DNA from: Aquisalimonas sp. 2447
Lineage (GTDB): Bacteria; Pseudomonadota; Gammaproteobacteria; Nitrococcales; Aquisalimonadaceae
Direction: 5' to 3'
DNA length: 64,000 bases
Assembly (NCBI RefSeq): GCF_012044895.1
Contig: NZ_CP050695.1
Coordinates: forward strand, 1,704,501-1,768,500
This document shows positions 48,703 to 56,786 of the stretch, in pieces. The translations under genes and the position numbers were made by a program. Every line of letters begins with the position of its first letter. The first letter of the stretch is position 1. Below the pieces are notes generated by a model. That model ran no database searches. It worked only from the letters and a program-made list of their open reading frames with translations, and was not told where the DNA came from.

Positions 48703-49637
48703 GGGATCGGGATGTTTGCCAGAAGTGCTTCCGGATCCGCCCCGTGGCTGGCGTGCTCACGGCCTTGCAGCCGGTGCCCGGCGACGGCGGGGAAAACCGC
48801 CTGTACGTCTTCGGGCAGAACGGCGTCACGGCCTTCCAGCAGGGCCCAGGCGCGGGCGGCGCGTAACAGTGCCTGGCCCGCCCGCGGTGACAGTCCATGG
48901 CGCAGATCGGCGTCGTTGCGGGTGTGGCTGAGAATGGCCTGCACATACGCCACCAGGGCGTCGGCGACATGGACGGCGTCCACGCGCTGTTGCAGTGAAT
49001 GCAGCTCGTTCTGAGTCACAGCCGGCTGCAGGCTGCGGATCATCAGGCGCCGGTCGCGGCCGGCCAGGAGTTCGCGCTCGGCGTCCCGGTCCGGATATCC
49101 CAGGTGGATACGCATGAGAAAGCGATCCAGCTGTGACTCCGGCAGGGGAAAGGTGCCGAGTTGAGTGTCCGGGTTCTGGGTGGCGATCACGAAGAACGGC
49201 TCCGGCAGCTGCCGGGTTGCCCCTTCAACAGTCACTTGCCGCTCTTCCATGGCCTCGAGTAGCGCGCTCTGGGTCTTGGGCGTGGCGCGATTGACCTCGT
49301 CGGCCAGTACCAGCTGGCTGAAAACCGGGCCGGAATGAAAACTGAAGCTGCCACTGTTGCGATCGTAAATGCTGGCACCCACGACGTCGGCGGGCAGCAT
49401 GTCGCTGGTGAACTGGATGCGCCGGAACTCCAGGCCGAACAGTTGCGCCAGGACCAGGGCGAGGGTGGTCTTACCGACGCCGGGGAGGTCTTCGATGAGC
49501 AGGTGTCCCCGGGCCAACAGGCACGCAACCGCCAGGCGAATGGGGCGGGATTTACCGAGAATCACCTCCTCGGCCGCCTCGACAATGCGGTCTGTGGCGT
49601 CGGTGTCATTGCCCCGCAAGCGTGCATGAAGCGCCAT
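48699..49637 (-). CDS. MoxR family AAA+ ATPase
   Basis: Chaperone-like AAA+ ATPase. The 312-residue product has Walker A EDLPGVGKTTLAL, Walker B VLADEVNRATPKTQSALLEAMEE, sensor 1 FFVIATQNP, and the C-terminal lid (LSPRAGQALLRAARAWALLEGRD). ATG 49637 (ALHARLRG) is chosen; the frame reaches 49724 without support. First gene of the operon, 10 bp after a response-regulator gene on the same strand. Confidence 0.93.
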   Translation of the reverse strand: MALHARLRGNDTDATDRIVEAAEEVILGKSRPIRLAVACLLARGHLLIEDLPGVGKTTLALVLAQLFGLEFRRIQFTSDMLPADVVGASIYDRNSGSFSFHSGPVFSQLVLADEVNRATPKTQSALLEAMEERQVTVEGATRQLPEPFFVIATQNPDTQLGTFPLPESQLDRFLMRIHLGYPDRDAERELLAGRDRRLMIRSLQPAVTQNELHSLQQRVDAVHVADALVAYVQAILSHTRNDADLRHGLSPRAGQALLRAARAWALLEGRDAVLPEDVQAVFPAVAGHRLQGREHASHGADPEALLANIPIP

Positions 49638-49647
49638 GATGCCTCCG

Positions 49648-50505
49648 TCAGCCGTCGATGAGTCGCGCGAGATGTTCCCGCACCGTATCCATGTTGAAGG
49701 GCTTGTCGCACAGGGCGGAGACACCGGCCTTGCGCACGTTGGCGAGGCGGGCGGCGTCCTGTTCGCAGGTCACCATCAGAATCGGCACGTTGGCGTGGGT
49801 GCCACCCTGGCGGATGTGTTCCACCAGTGCCTGCCCGTCCATCTCCGGCATGTTGTAGTCGGTGACGATCAGGTCGAAATCCCGATCACCAAGTTGTGCA
49901 ACTGCTTCCGTTCCGGTTGCGGCTTCGGCGATGGACTCCAGGCCCATTTGCGCAAACGTGGTCCGCAGAAAGCGCCGGGACAGGGCGCTATCATCGACGA
50001 TGAGCACCTTCAGTTCCTCCACGTCGCTGAAGGTCAGTTCCAGCGGCCGTGGCTCCACCAGCCCCACAGTGTTTTCCAGGGCCGTGCGCAGGGCATCGAC
50101 GTGGAACGGCTTCGGCAGGATCGCGATGACGCCGGCCTGACGCACCGGCTCCAGGTTGTGCGGATGCTGTTCGCTGGAAACCAGCATGAACGGAATATCA
50201 GCCAGGCTCTCCAGCCCGCGCATGCGGGTGACCAGTTCCGAGCCAGTCATGTCGTCGAAATACATGGCGCTGGCCACCAGGTCCGGTGGGTGGCGCTCCA
50301 TGTGAGTGAGTGCCTCCTCGCCGGTGGCGACGCCGTCCACCTTGTCGATCCCCATGGCCTCGAGATGGTTGATGATGATGCGCCGCTGGGCGGCGGAAGG
50401 TTCCACCAGCAGGATTGTCAGGTCTTCGATACTGATGCCCTGGTCCAACGTTCTCTTCCCGTGGCTGCCTGAACACGCGTGTACTGTGCCGAAAGCTCGC
50501 GCCAT
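49648..50505 (-). CDS. Response regulator with two receiver domains, the first degenerate
   Basis: No output domain; 285 residues. The first receiver (about 28-150) has lost the acidic pocket (ILLVEPS instead of ILxVDD) and carries Ala80 where the phospho-acceptor Asp should be (DLVASAMYFDDMTG). The second (about 165-285) is intact: VLIVDDSALSRR, Asp216 in DLIVTDYNMPEMDG and Lys in LCDKPFN. It resembles stand-alone PilG/CheY-type regulators. It lies directly upstream of moxR, so may be co-transcribed. ATG 50505 is the likely start. Confidence 0.88.
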   Translation of the reverse strand: MARAFGTVHACSGSHGKRTLDQGISIEDLTILLVEPSAAQRRIIINHLEAMGIDKVDGVATGEEALTHMERHPPDLVASAMYFDDMTGSELVTRMRGLESLADIPFMLVSSEQHPHNLEPVRQAGVIAILPKPFHVDALRTALENTVGLVEPRPLELTFSDVEELKVLIVDDSALSRRFLRTTFAQMGLESIAEAATGTEAVAQLGDRDFDLIVTDYNMPEMDGQALVEHIRQGGTHANVPILMVTCEQDAARLANVRKAGVSALCDKPFNMDTVREHLARLIDG

Positions 50506-50719
50506 TGATGCACTCCGCTGGGACGGATTGCGCGCCGGCGGCGCGAACGTTTGGTACAGACCGCAGGCACTGTAACCGATACCGCAGGTCGGGAATGAGA
50601 ACGGGTTGGCGTCTCTCCGGGCTTTTGTGGATTACCCTCTCAGTCAATATGATCAACGGTACTTCGCAACCGGGCAGGGATGGGCCGGAAAACAGCGTGT
50701 GAATCAGGATCGAGGCCTG

Positions 50720-51661
50720 ATGAGACAGAAGTTTACGGTCACCATTACAGATTTCAGGGGTTCGCGGCAGTATTCGCTGCACCAGTTGGTGCGCACCTTC
50801 GCCCTGGTTTTCGTATTGGCGCTGGTGCTCGTGCTCGGTGCCGGCTCCTCTCTCATCGTGTGGCTTCACCAGGAGGCCAGTGCGCTGGAGGAGCGGCGGG
50901 ATACTGCCATGCAGGAATATGCCCGCCTCCAGGAAGTCAACGGTGCGCTGATCGAGACCGTCGAACAGAAGAACGATCAGCTGGATTACGTCACCACCGA
51001 ACTCGGCGAAATCGAGAGCTTGATCGGCCTGCAGCCGGGGGGTGACGAAGCGATTGCCGCCCGCCTGGATACCGCCAGTCATACCGCGTTGGAGCGGACC
51101 ACCTTCCTGCAGAACGTGCCCAGCGGTTACCCCATGCGCGATCGCGGCGTCACCAGCGACTATGGCTGGCGCACGCACCCGGTCCACGGGGAGCGGCGCT
51201 TCCACCCGGGGATTGATCTCCGTGCGCCGGTGGGCACGCCGGTGATTTCCACCGCGGACGGGGTCATCGAATACGCTGGTTACCACGGTGACAGCGGCTA
51301 CGGCAACCTGGTCATCGTTAACCACAATTTCGGCTTCCGCACCTACTATGCGCACCTGGATGAGTTCGAGGTGGAGCCCGGGGATTTCGTCCGCAAAGGG
51401 GAAGTGATCGCCAGCAGCGGCGAGAGCGGTGTCACTGATGGGCCGCATCTGCACTACGAGATCTGGCATATCCAGCGCCGTCTCGACCCCACCGCGTTCC
51501 TGGACTGGAGCCTCAGCGACTACGAGAGCATCTTCGAGGAGAAGGGGCGGGTGAAATGGGACGAGTTGCTCAACGCCGTTCGCATGCGGCTCAACGCGCC
51601 GGTGCATCGGCTGACCATGCGTGACAGCCAGATCCGCAGCACGGCGGACGCCGCGGACTGA
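50720..51661 (+). CDS. M23 family metallopeptidase (LytM/NlpD-type)
   Basis: Zinc endopeptidase acting on peptidoglycan cross-links, membrane-anchored in the periplasm. The 313-residue product has a cytosolic N-terminus, one membrane span (residues about 24-48), a coiled-coil stalk (about 55-105), and an M23 domain with the zinc ligands in RFHPGIDLRAP (His-x3-Asp) and GPHLHYEIW (HxH). All are present, so it should be catalytic. ATG 50720 follows GAGG; upstream in-frame codons from 50606 are unsupported. Divergent from the response regulator, convergent with parA (3-bp gap). Confidence 0.92.
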   Translation: MRQKFTVTITDFRGSRQYSLHQLVRTFALVFVLALVLVLGAGSSLIVWLHQEASALEERRDTAMQEYARLQEVNGALIETVEQKNDQLDYVTTELGEIESLIGLQPGGDEAIAARLDTASHTALERTTFLQNVPSGYPMRDRGVTSDYGWRTHPVHGERRFHPGIDLRAPVGTPVISTADGVIEYAGYHGDSGYGNLVIVNHNFGFRTYYAHLDEFEVEPGDFVRKGEVIASSGESGVTDGPHLHYEIWHIQRRLDPTAFLDWSLSDYESIFEEKGRVKWDELLNAVRMRLNAPVHRLTMRDSQIRSTADAAD

Positions 51662-51664
51662 GTG

Positions 51665-52462
51665 TCAGCTCCGTTGCGACCCGCTATCGATGGGACCACC
51701 TTCGAGCCATTCCAGCAATCCCTGCCATGATTTCAGCTCCCGCTCCACGGCGCGGTTGTGGGTGCGCAGTTCCCGGATGCCAAGCCCCTGTTCGGCGGCG
51801 TGCAGGTAGCTCTGCGTATCCCGGAGGCGTGCCACCACAGGAATGTGCAGCGTCTGCAGGAACCGCTCCAGGGACTGCAGGGCCACGGTGTGCTCCTTGA
51901 TGCGGTTGGCGATGATGCCAACGCGCGCGCCACGATGGTCCCGCCGGATCTTGGCCTTGAGCAGTAGATCCCTGATGAAGTCCGCGCCGGCCTCGATGTC
52001 GATGGACGATGGCAGCACCGGGATGAGAATGACATCCGCCCCTTCGACGTGATCGGCAATCTCCAGCCCGGCCACACCGGCGGGGGTGTCGTTGATGATG
52101 CGACGCGTCTCATGGGGAACGCGAAGGTGCCAGCTACGGGTCACACCCAGGCTCTGGCGCTCCTGCAGGGACACCCCGTGAATCGGCGGTGCTGCCTGTG
52201 ATCGCGCGTTCAGCCAGCGGCTGCTGGAGGTCTGTGGATCGTGGTCGAACAGGGCGGGGTGGTAGCCGGCATGGGCGTACCACACCGCCAGGTTCGTGGA
52301 CACGGTGGTCTTGCCGCACCCGCCCTTGCCGTTGATCACGACAATCTTGCGCGTTCGCTGCGGGGAGACCGGGGACGTCGCGCTCGTCCCGCCGGGATCG
52401 TACCCCGGTTCGCCCGTGCGGCCCTCTGTGGTGTTGTCGTTGTACATAGGCGTCACGAGCAT
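51665..52462 (-). CDS. Orphan ParA/MinD-like ATPase
   Basis: Deviant-Walker P-loop ATPase. The 265-residue product has an unusual N-terminal extension (about 35 residues, Gly/Pro/Thr-rich), the deviant Walker A INGKGGCGKTTVSTNLA, the FDHDPQTSSSRWL switch and VILIPVLPSSIDIEAGADF. No parB, parS or partner is adjacent, so it is not an ordinary partition gene; similar orphans position chemosensory or other clusters, which would fit the neighbouring cheB-cheR fusion but is conjecture. ATG 52462 or 52447 are both possible. Confidence 0.85.
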   Translation of the reverse strand: MLVTPMYNDNTTEGRTGEPGYDPGGTSATSPVSPQRTRKIVVINGKGGCGKTTVSTNLAVWYAHAGYHPALFDHDPQTSSSRWLNARSQAAPPIHGVSLQERQSLGVTRSWHLRVPHETRRIINDTPAGVAGLEIADHVEGADVILIPVLPSSIDIEAGADFIRDLLLKAKIRRDHRGARVGIIANRIKEHTVALQSLERFLQTLHIPVVARLRDTQSYLHAAEQGLGIRELRTHNRAVERELKSWQGLLEWLEGGPIDSGSQRS

Positions 52463-52626
52463 ATCGTCGATACGACGCGGGGAAAAGTCGATGCCCGGCG
52501 TCCTCTTCCCGTGGTTACCCTCACCTGACCCGCTTGGTGCGGCTCTGTGGGATAGCGTACAGATGCCTGAAAGCCTGACCTCTACCGTCGTTTCATACTG
52601 TGACGGGCTTTGCAGGGGCGGGATGA

Positions 52627-52890
52627 ATGCTAGCGCGGCGCGTGCTGATCGAGGGGCATACCGACAGTGTCGGCAATGCACAGTCCAATCAGCGGCTTTC
52701 CGAGCGCCGGGCGGACTCGGTGCGCTCCTACCTGACCCGCCAGGGCATTTCACCGGATCGGCTGTCCACGTCCGGTATGGGTGAGGCTCGACCAATCGCC
52801 ACCAACGAGGATGCATCCGGCCGGCAACAGAACCGCCGCGTGGAAGTGATCATCGAGAACGCGCCAGACCGTTCGGTGGGCGGCTCTTAA
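52627..52890 (+). pseudogene. Truncated OmpA C-terminal domain fragment
   Basis: 87 codons reading VLIEGHTDSVGNAQSNQRLS, ERRADSVRSYLTRQGI, GMGEARPIATN and QNRRVEVII, i.e. the last two thirds of an OmpA/MotB peptidoglycan-binding domain. The first strand and helix, and any signal or beta-barrel, are absent; an in-frame TGA directly precedes the ATG. Without export it could not bind peptidoglycan. I call it a remnant. Confidence 0.7.
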
Positions 52891-52903
52891 GAAACCCGCC
52901 AGG

Positions 52904-52933
52904 GCATGAGGGCCGGTTCGTCAGCCCTCATGC
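52904..52933. terminator. Bidirectional hairpin between the OmpA fragment and the Crp/Fnr gene
   Basis: GCATGAGGGC (52904-52913) pairs perfectly with GCCCTCATGC (52924-52933) across a ten-base loop, between convergent reading frames. No T-run on either side. Confidence 0.55.
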
Positions 52934-52972
52934 GGCCACAAACGTTGCCCTCGTGTCCTTGGGGGCAGTGTC

Positions 52973-53758
52973 CTATTGCGCCTCGCTGTGCGGCAACAGC
53001 CGGTCATACTCCCGTTTGACCACCTCGTAGCACTCGCAGGTGCGATGTTCCAGGCCCTGTCTGTCCAGGACTTCGATATGCCCGCGGTAGTAGTGGATCA
53101 GGCCGGCCTTCTGCAGCTTGCCCGCCGCTTCGGTGACACCCTCGCGGCGCACGCCCAGCATGTTGGCGATCAGCTCCTGGGTCATGAGGAGGTGATTATT
53201 GCCCAGCCGATCGATGCTCAGGAGCAGCCAGCGACAGAGCTGCTGATCCAGGGAGTGATGCCGGTTGCAGACAACCGTCTGCGCCATCTGCGTCAACAGC
53301 GCCTGGGTGTAACGCAGCAGGAGCCGTTGCATTGGGCCCGCCCGGTAGAACGCTTCCTTGAGCAAACTGCCCTTGAGGCGGAAGGCGTGCCCGCCCGCCT
53401 GCACCACGGCACGGCTGGGGGTGGTTTCACCACCCATGAACAGGGAAACCCCGACAATGCCTTCGTTGCCGACCACGGAAATCTCCGCCGAGCCACCGTT
53501 TTCCATGATGCCAAGAAGGGACACGATGCAATCCAGGGGGAAGTACACGTATTTCATCTCGAAGTACGCTTCACACAGGGTCTCATCCAGGGGCAGCGCC
53601 ACCAGTTCCAGGTGCGGCAGGATGCGGTCGTACTCCTCCGGCGGCAGCGCCCCCAGGAGGTGGTTGAGTTTCGGGTCCGGCGACGTGGGCGCGGGCTGGT
53701 GGCTAGTCCCTGTCCCCGTCGCAGCTTGTGCATTCCGGTTACGGGAATGGTCCATCAT
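52973..53758 (-). CDS. Crp/Fnr family transcriptional regulator
   Basis: The 261-residue product has a disordered N-terminus, a cyclic-nucleotide-binding-type beta-roll (about 45-165; PLDETLCEAYFEMKYVYFPLDCIVSLL) and a C-terminal winged helix-turn-helix (LLMTQELIANMLGVRREGVTEAAGKLQ). The residues that bind cAMP in Crp are not preserved and there are no Fnr-type N-terminal cysteines, so the signal is unknown. It belongs to the branch often found beside stress genes. ATG 53758 or 53755 is the start. Divergent from the GGDEF-EAL gene; two palindromes lie in the shared spacer. Confidence 0.9.
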   Translation of the reverse strand: MMDHSRNRNAQAATGTGTSHQPAPTSPDPKLNHLLGALPPEEYDRILPHLELVALPLDETLCEAYFEMKYVYFPLDCIVSLLGIMENGGSAEISVVGNEGIVGVSLFMGGETTPSRAVVQAGGHAFRLKGSLLKEAFYRAGPMQRLLLRYTQALLTQMAQTVVCNRHHSLDQQLCRWLLLSIDRLGNNHLLMTQELIANMLGVRREGVTEAAGKLQKAGLIHYYRGHIEVLDRQGLEHRTCECYEVVKREYDRLLPHSEAQ

Positions 53759-53851
53759 GGTGAGTACCTGTCCCCTCTGGCTGTTCAATGCAGTCTAGAT
53801 GAATACGCGACGACTCGCCGGGATTGTCGGCAACACCGTCGCCGTCCGTAC

Positions 53852-53865
53852 GTGCGGTTCCGCAC
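53852..53865. promoter_or_regulatory. Palindromic motif GTRCGG-N2-YCGYAC, site 1
   Basis: GTGCGGTTCCGCAC, perfect six-base arms around TT, in the 253-bp spacer between the Crp/Fnr gene and the GGDEF-EAL gene. Related sites are at 59347, 59505 and 61608. Probable operator or promoter element. Confidence 0.55.
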
Positions 53866-53882
53866 ATAGAACGCCCCCGTCC

Positions 53883-53901
53883 ACGTCTACCGTACAGACG
53901 T
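53883..53901. promoter_or_regulatory. Second palindrome in the crp/GGDEF spacer (ACGTCT-N7-AGACGT)
   Basis: ACGTCTACCGTACAGACGT has perfect six-base arms and includes CGTACAGAC, the half-site plus tail seen at 61616-61624. It sits 18 bp from site 1. Confidence 0.45.
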
Positions 53902-54011
53902 ATCCGCTGCTCCGGCGACACTATCGTAGCTTGATCATGACAGGACGTGTTCGCTGTAACGCGATGCGGCGTTCGTGTCGGCACAGTGGCAAGGCGCTAG
54001 GAGGAGCATTG

Positions 54012-56141
54012 ATGGAGCGAAGAAGCGTAGGGGGCACCTGGGCGAAACACCAGCCGGAGACCCCCGCACAGCTTGTGTCTCCAGTGTCGATACTTCTGAT
54101 CGAGCCTGCAAGCGCCAAGGCAGCCGCGGTCCGGGATGTACTGGCGGCGTGTTTCGGTGGGCCGTTGCGCATGCAGCACGTGACCACATTGTCCGGCGCA
54201 TGTACCTACCTGGTCAGCCGTGAAGTGGACGTGGTGCTGTGCAATCGGGCCGTATCAGACCAGGCCGGCGACGCACTCGAGCGAACACGCCTGGCTGCCG
54301 CCGGCGCGCTGATGCTGCCTATCGACGAGACGGGGCTGGAGCAAAGCGACTGGCTGACCGCCGCATTGGCCTACGTGGCCCAGCGGAAAGTCGCCGAGGC
54401 AAAGGTGCGGGTATTCGAGGAGGCCCTGTACGAGGAGAAAGAGCGCGCACAGGTGACGCTGAACTCCATCGGCGATGCGGTGCTGGTGACCGATACCCGG
54501 GGCCGGGTGACGTACCTGAACCGCGTGGCGGAGACCATGACCGGCTGGTCACGCGACGAGGCGTTGGGAGAACCACTCTCCCAGGTCTTCAATATCGTCA
54601 ATGGCCCCACGGGAGAGGCTGCGGCCAATCCGGCCCTCGCCGCCATGACCGAGGACCGGACGGTTGGTCTGGTGGACAACTGTGTCCTCTTCCGGCGCGA
54701 CGGCAGCGGTGTCGGCATCGAGGACTCTGCGGCGCCCATCCATGATCGCAACGGACAGGTTGCCGGCGCCGTCATTGTCTTCCGGGACGTGAGCCAGTCC
54801 CGGGGCATGATCCGCAAGATGGCCTACCTGGCGCACCATGACACCCTGACCGGCCTGCCCAACAGGGCGCTCCTGACAGAGCGCCTGAACCAGGCGATCG
54901 GGCTTGCGCAGCGTCACCGCAAGCAGGTAGCGCTGCTCTTCCTGGACCTGGATCACTTCAAGGAGATCAATGATTCCCTGGGGCACACCATCGGTGACCA
55001 GGTGCTGCGCAAGGTCGCCGACCGCCTCGCGGCCGGCGTGCGCGTCTCCGATACCGTCTGCCGGCTCGGGGGGGACGAGTTCGTCATCCTGCTCTCGGAG
55101 ATCGATGAGCCGGAGGATGCGGAGCACATCGCCGAGAAACTGTTGGCAGCGGCCACCATGCCCCTGCGTATCAACGGACACACGCTGCAGGTGTCTGCCA
55201 GCGTGGGCATCAGCATTCATCCCGATGACGGGAATGATGCCGAGAGCATCATCGAACACGCCGACACGGCGATGTACCAGGCGAAGGCCAACGGGCGGGA
55301 TGGCTATGGTTACTGCAGTGCCAGTATGAAGGGTCGGGCGGGGTTGCGGCGGTCCGCCAACGGTGATCCGGGCTGTGCCCTCGACGAGACGGAGCTTCGG
55401 CTGCACTACCAGCCCCAGTTCCATGTCGCCACCGGCCGCATTGTCGGCGTGGAGGCACTGGTGCGTTGGGATAACCCGACGCAGGGGCTCATAAGGCCGG
55501 GCGATTTTCTGCGGTACGCGGAGCAGGGCGGGCTGAGCATGCGCATCGGCCAGTGGGTGCTCTCGGAGGCATGTCGCCAGAGCCGCAAATGGCAGGAATC
55601 GGGCCTGACCCCGTTACCCATCGCGGTCAATATCTCCGCGGCGCAGCTCAGAAATCCCGGTCTGGCCGGTCGCGTGGCCGAGATCCTGGCGGAAAACGGA
55701 GTCGATCCGGCCACCGTGACCCTGGAGGTGCCCGAAGAGGTGCTGGTGCAGGATGCCGATGTCGCCGCCATGACGCTCTCGGAGCTCAAGAGCACGGGGG
55801 TGCAGATTGCGGTGGACCACTTCGGAGCAGGGCGCCTGAGCCTGCATCACCTGCGGCGCTTCCCGCTGGATGTCCTCAAGATCGACGGGTCGTTCATGCG
55901 GGACATGAGCGCTGACAACGATGCAGCCAGCATGATCGACATGGTCGCCGGGCTGGGGACGATTCTGACCCGTCGCGTTGTCGGTTGTGGCGTGGAGACG
56001 GTGGAGCAACTCACGTTTCTCCGCGAACACGGCTGCGACACGGCTCAGGGCTATTACTTGAGCCACCCGTTGCCCGCGGAGGATTGCGCGCTGCTCCTGG
56101 CGAGCAAGCATTTGCCGGCGGCACTGCCGAAAGGCGTATGA
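54012..56141 (+). CDS. GGDEF-EAL protein with receiver-like and PAS domains; EAL site damaged
   Basis: 709 residues. An N-terminal receiver-like region (about 20-120) lacks acidic pocket residues; a PAS domain follows (about 140-260, TLNSIGDAVLVTDTRGRVTYLN). The GGDEF domain has GGDEF at 353-357 and an I-site RVSD before it, so cyclase activity is expected. The EAL domain (about 455-695) keeps Glu481 (EALVRW) and LKID, but DDFGTG reads DHFGAG (His603 for the second Asp) and AEGVET reads GCGVET (Cys659 for Glu). Those residues bind the catalytic metals, so phosphodiesterase activity is probably lost. ATG 54012 follows AGGAGGAG. Confidence 0.92.
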   Translation: MERRSVGGTWAKHQPETPAQLVSPVSILLIEPASAKAAAVRDVLAACFGGPLRMQHVTTLSGACTYLVSREVDVVLCNRAVSDQAGDALERTRLAAAGALMLPIDETGLEQSDWLTAALAYVAQRKVAEAKVRVFEEALYEEKERAQVTLNSIGDAVLVTDTRGRVTYLNRVAETMTGWSRDEALGEPLSQVFNIVNGPTGEAAANPALAAMTEDRTVGLVDNCVLFRRDGSGVGIEDSAAPIHDRNGQVAGAVIVFRDVSQSRGMIRKMAYLAHHDTLTGLPNRALLTERLNQAIGLAQRHRKQVALLFLDLDHFKEINDSLGHTIGDQVLRKVADRLAAGVRVSDTVCRLGGDEFVILLSEIDEPEDAEHIAEKLLAAATMPLRINGHTLQVSASVGISIHPDDGNDAESIIEHADTAMYQAKANGRDGYGYCSASMKGRAGLRRSANGDPGCALDETELRLHYQPQFHVATGRIVGVEALVRWDNPTQGLIRPGDFLRYAEQGGLSMRIGQWVLSEACRQSRKWQESGLTPLPIAVNISAAQLRNPGLAGRVAEILAENGVDPATVTLEVPEEVLVQDADVAAMTLSELKSTGVQIAVDHFGAGRLSLHHLRRFPLDVLKIDGSFMRDMSADNDAASMIDMVAGLGTILTRRVVGCGVETVEQLTFLREHGCDTAQGYYLSHPLPAEDCALLLASKHLPAALPKGV

Positions 56142-56175
56142 TGGGGCGCAGAATGGAAGCACCATCGGAGGGCGT

Positions 56176-56772
56176 ATGACGTCCAGAGAGTTCGAGCAAG
56201 AAGCACGGCTGCGCCTCGAGGCCGAGAATCGGCTCAAGTCCGGAACGGCCCCGGCGGTGCCCGATAGCTGGACGGTGGGCCCTGACGCCCTGGGGATGCT
56301 CTACCAGCTCGCCAGTTCCCGGGACAGCGCCGCTGATGCGCTCAAGCTGCTCCACGAGCTCCAGGTTCACCAGGTCGAGCTGGGCCTGCAACACGAGCAA
56401 ATGGTAATGGCGGAACAGGAGATGGCGGCGAGCCTGGAGCAATGTCGCGATCTCTTCGAGTGGGCCCCGCTTGGCTATTTCATGGTAGCCTTGGACGGTG
56501 CCGTCATGGACGTCAATCGCGCCGGCGTCAGTTTGCTCGGCGTCGGTCGGCAGGCTGCGGTGGGTCGCAACTTTGCCTGGTTCCTCAGCAACAAGAGCCG
56601 AACGGCGATACGGGATCTGTTCGATGCGCTACCTGGCCATGACGAACGCGCCAGCTGCCAGGTCCGCTTCAACCACAGCGGCCTGGTGGCCCACATTGCC
56701 GCTTCGGTGCCCCCAAGCCGCGATGTGGTGCTGTTGATCGTCTCGGAACAGCAGGGTTCCGGCGAGGCTTGA
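56176..56772 (+). CDS. PAS-domain protein
   Basis: 198 residues: a helical N-terminus (EFEQEARLRLEAENRL), the segment LLHELQVHQVELGLQHEQM found before many PAS sensors, and a PAS domain from about residue 90 (LFEWAPLGYFMVALDGAVMDVN). No catalytic output. The gene lies 34 bp after the GGDEF-EAL gene and runs directly into the cheB-cheR fusion, so it may be a separate sensor subunit of that complex. Ligand unknown. Confidence 0.85.
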   Translation: MTSREFEQEARLRLEAENRLKSGTAPAVPDSWTVGPDALGMLYQLASSRDSAADALKLLHELQVHQVELGLQHEQMVMAEQEMAASLEQCRDLFEWAPLGYFMVALDGAVMDVNRAGVSLLGVGRQAAVGRNFAWFLSNKSRTAIRDLFDALPGHDERASCQVRFNHSGLVAHIAASVPPSRDVVLLIVSEQQGSGEA

Positions 56773-56786
56773 CGGGGCCCGATGCC

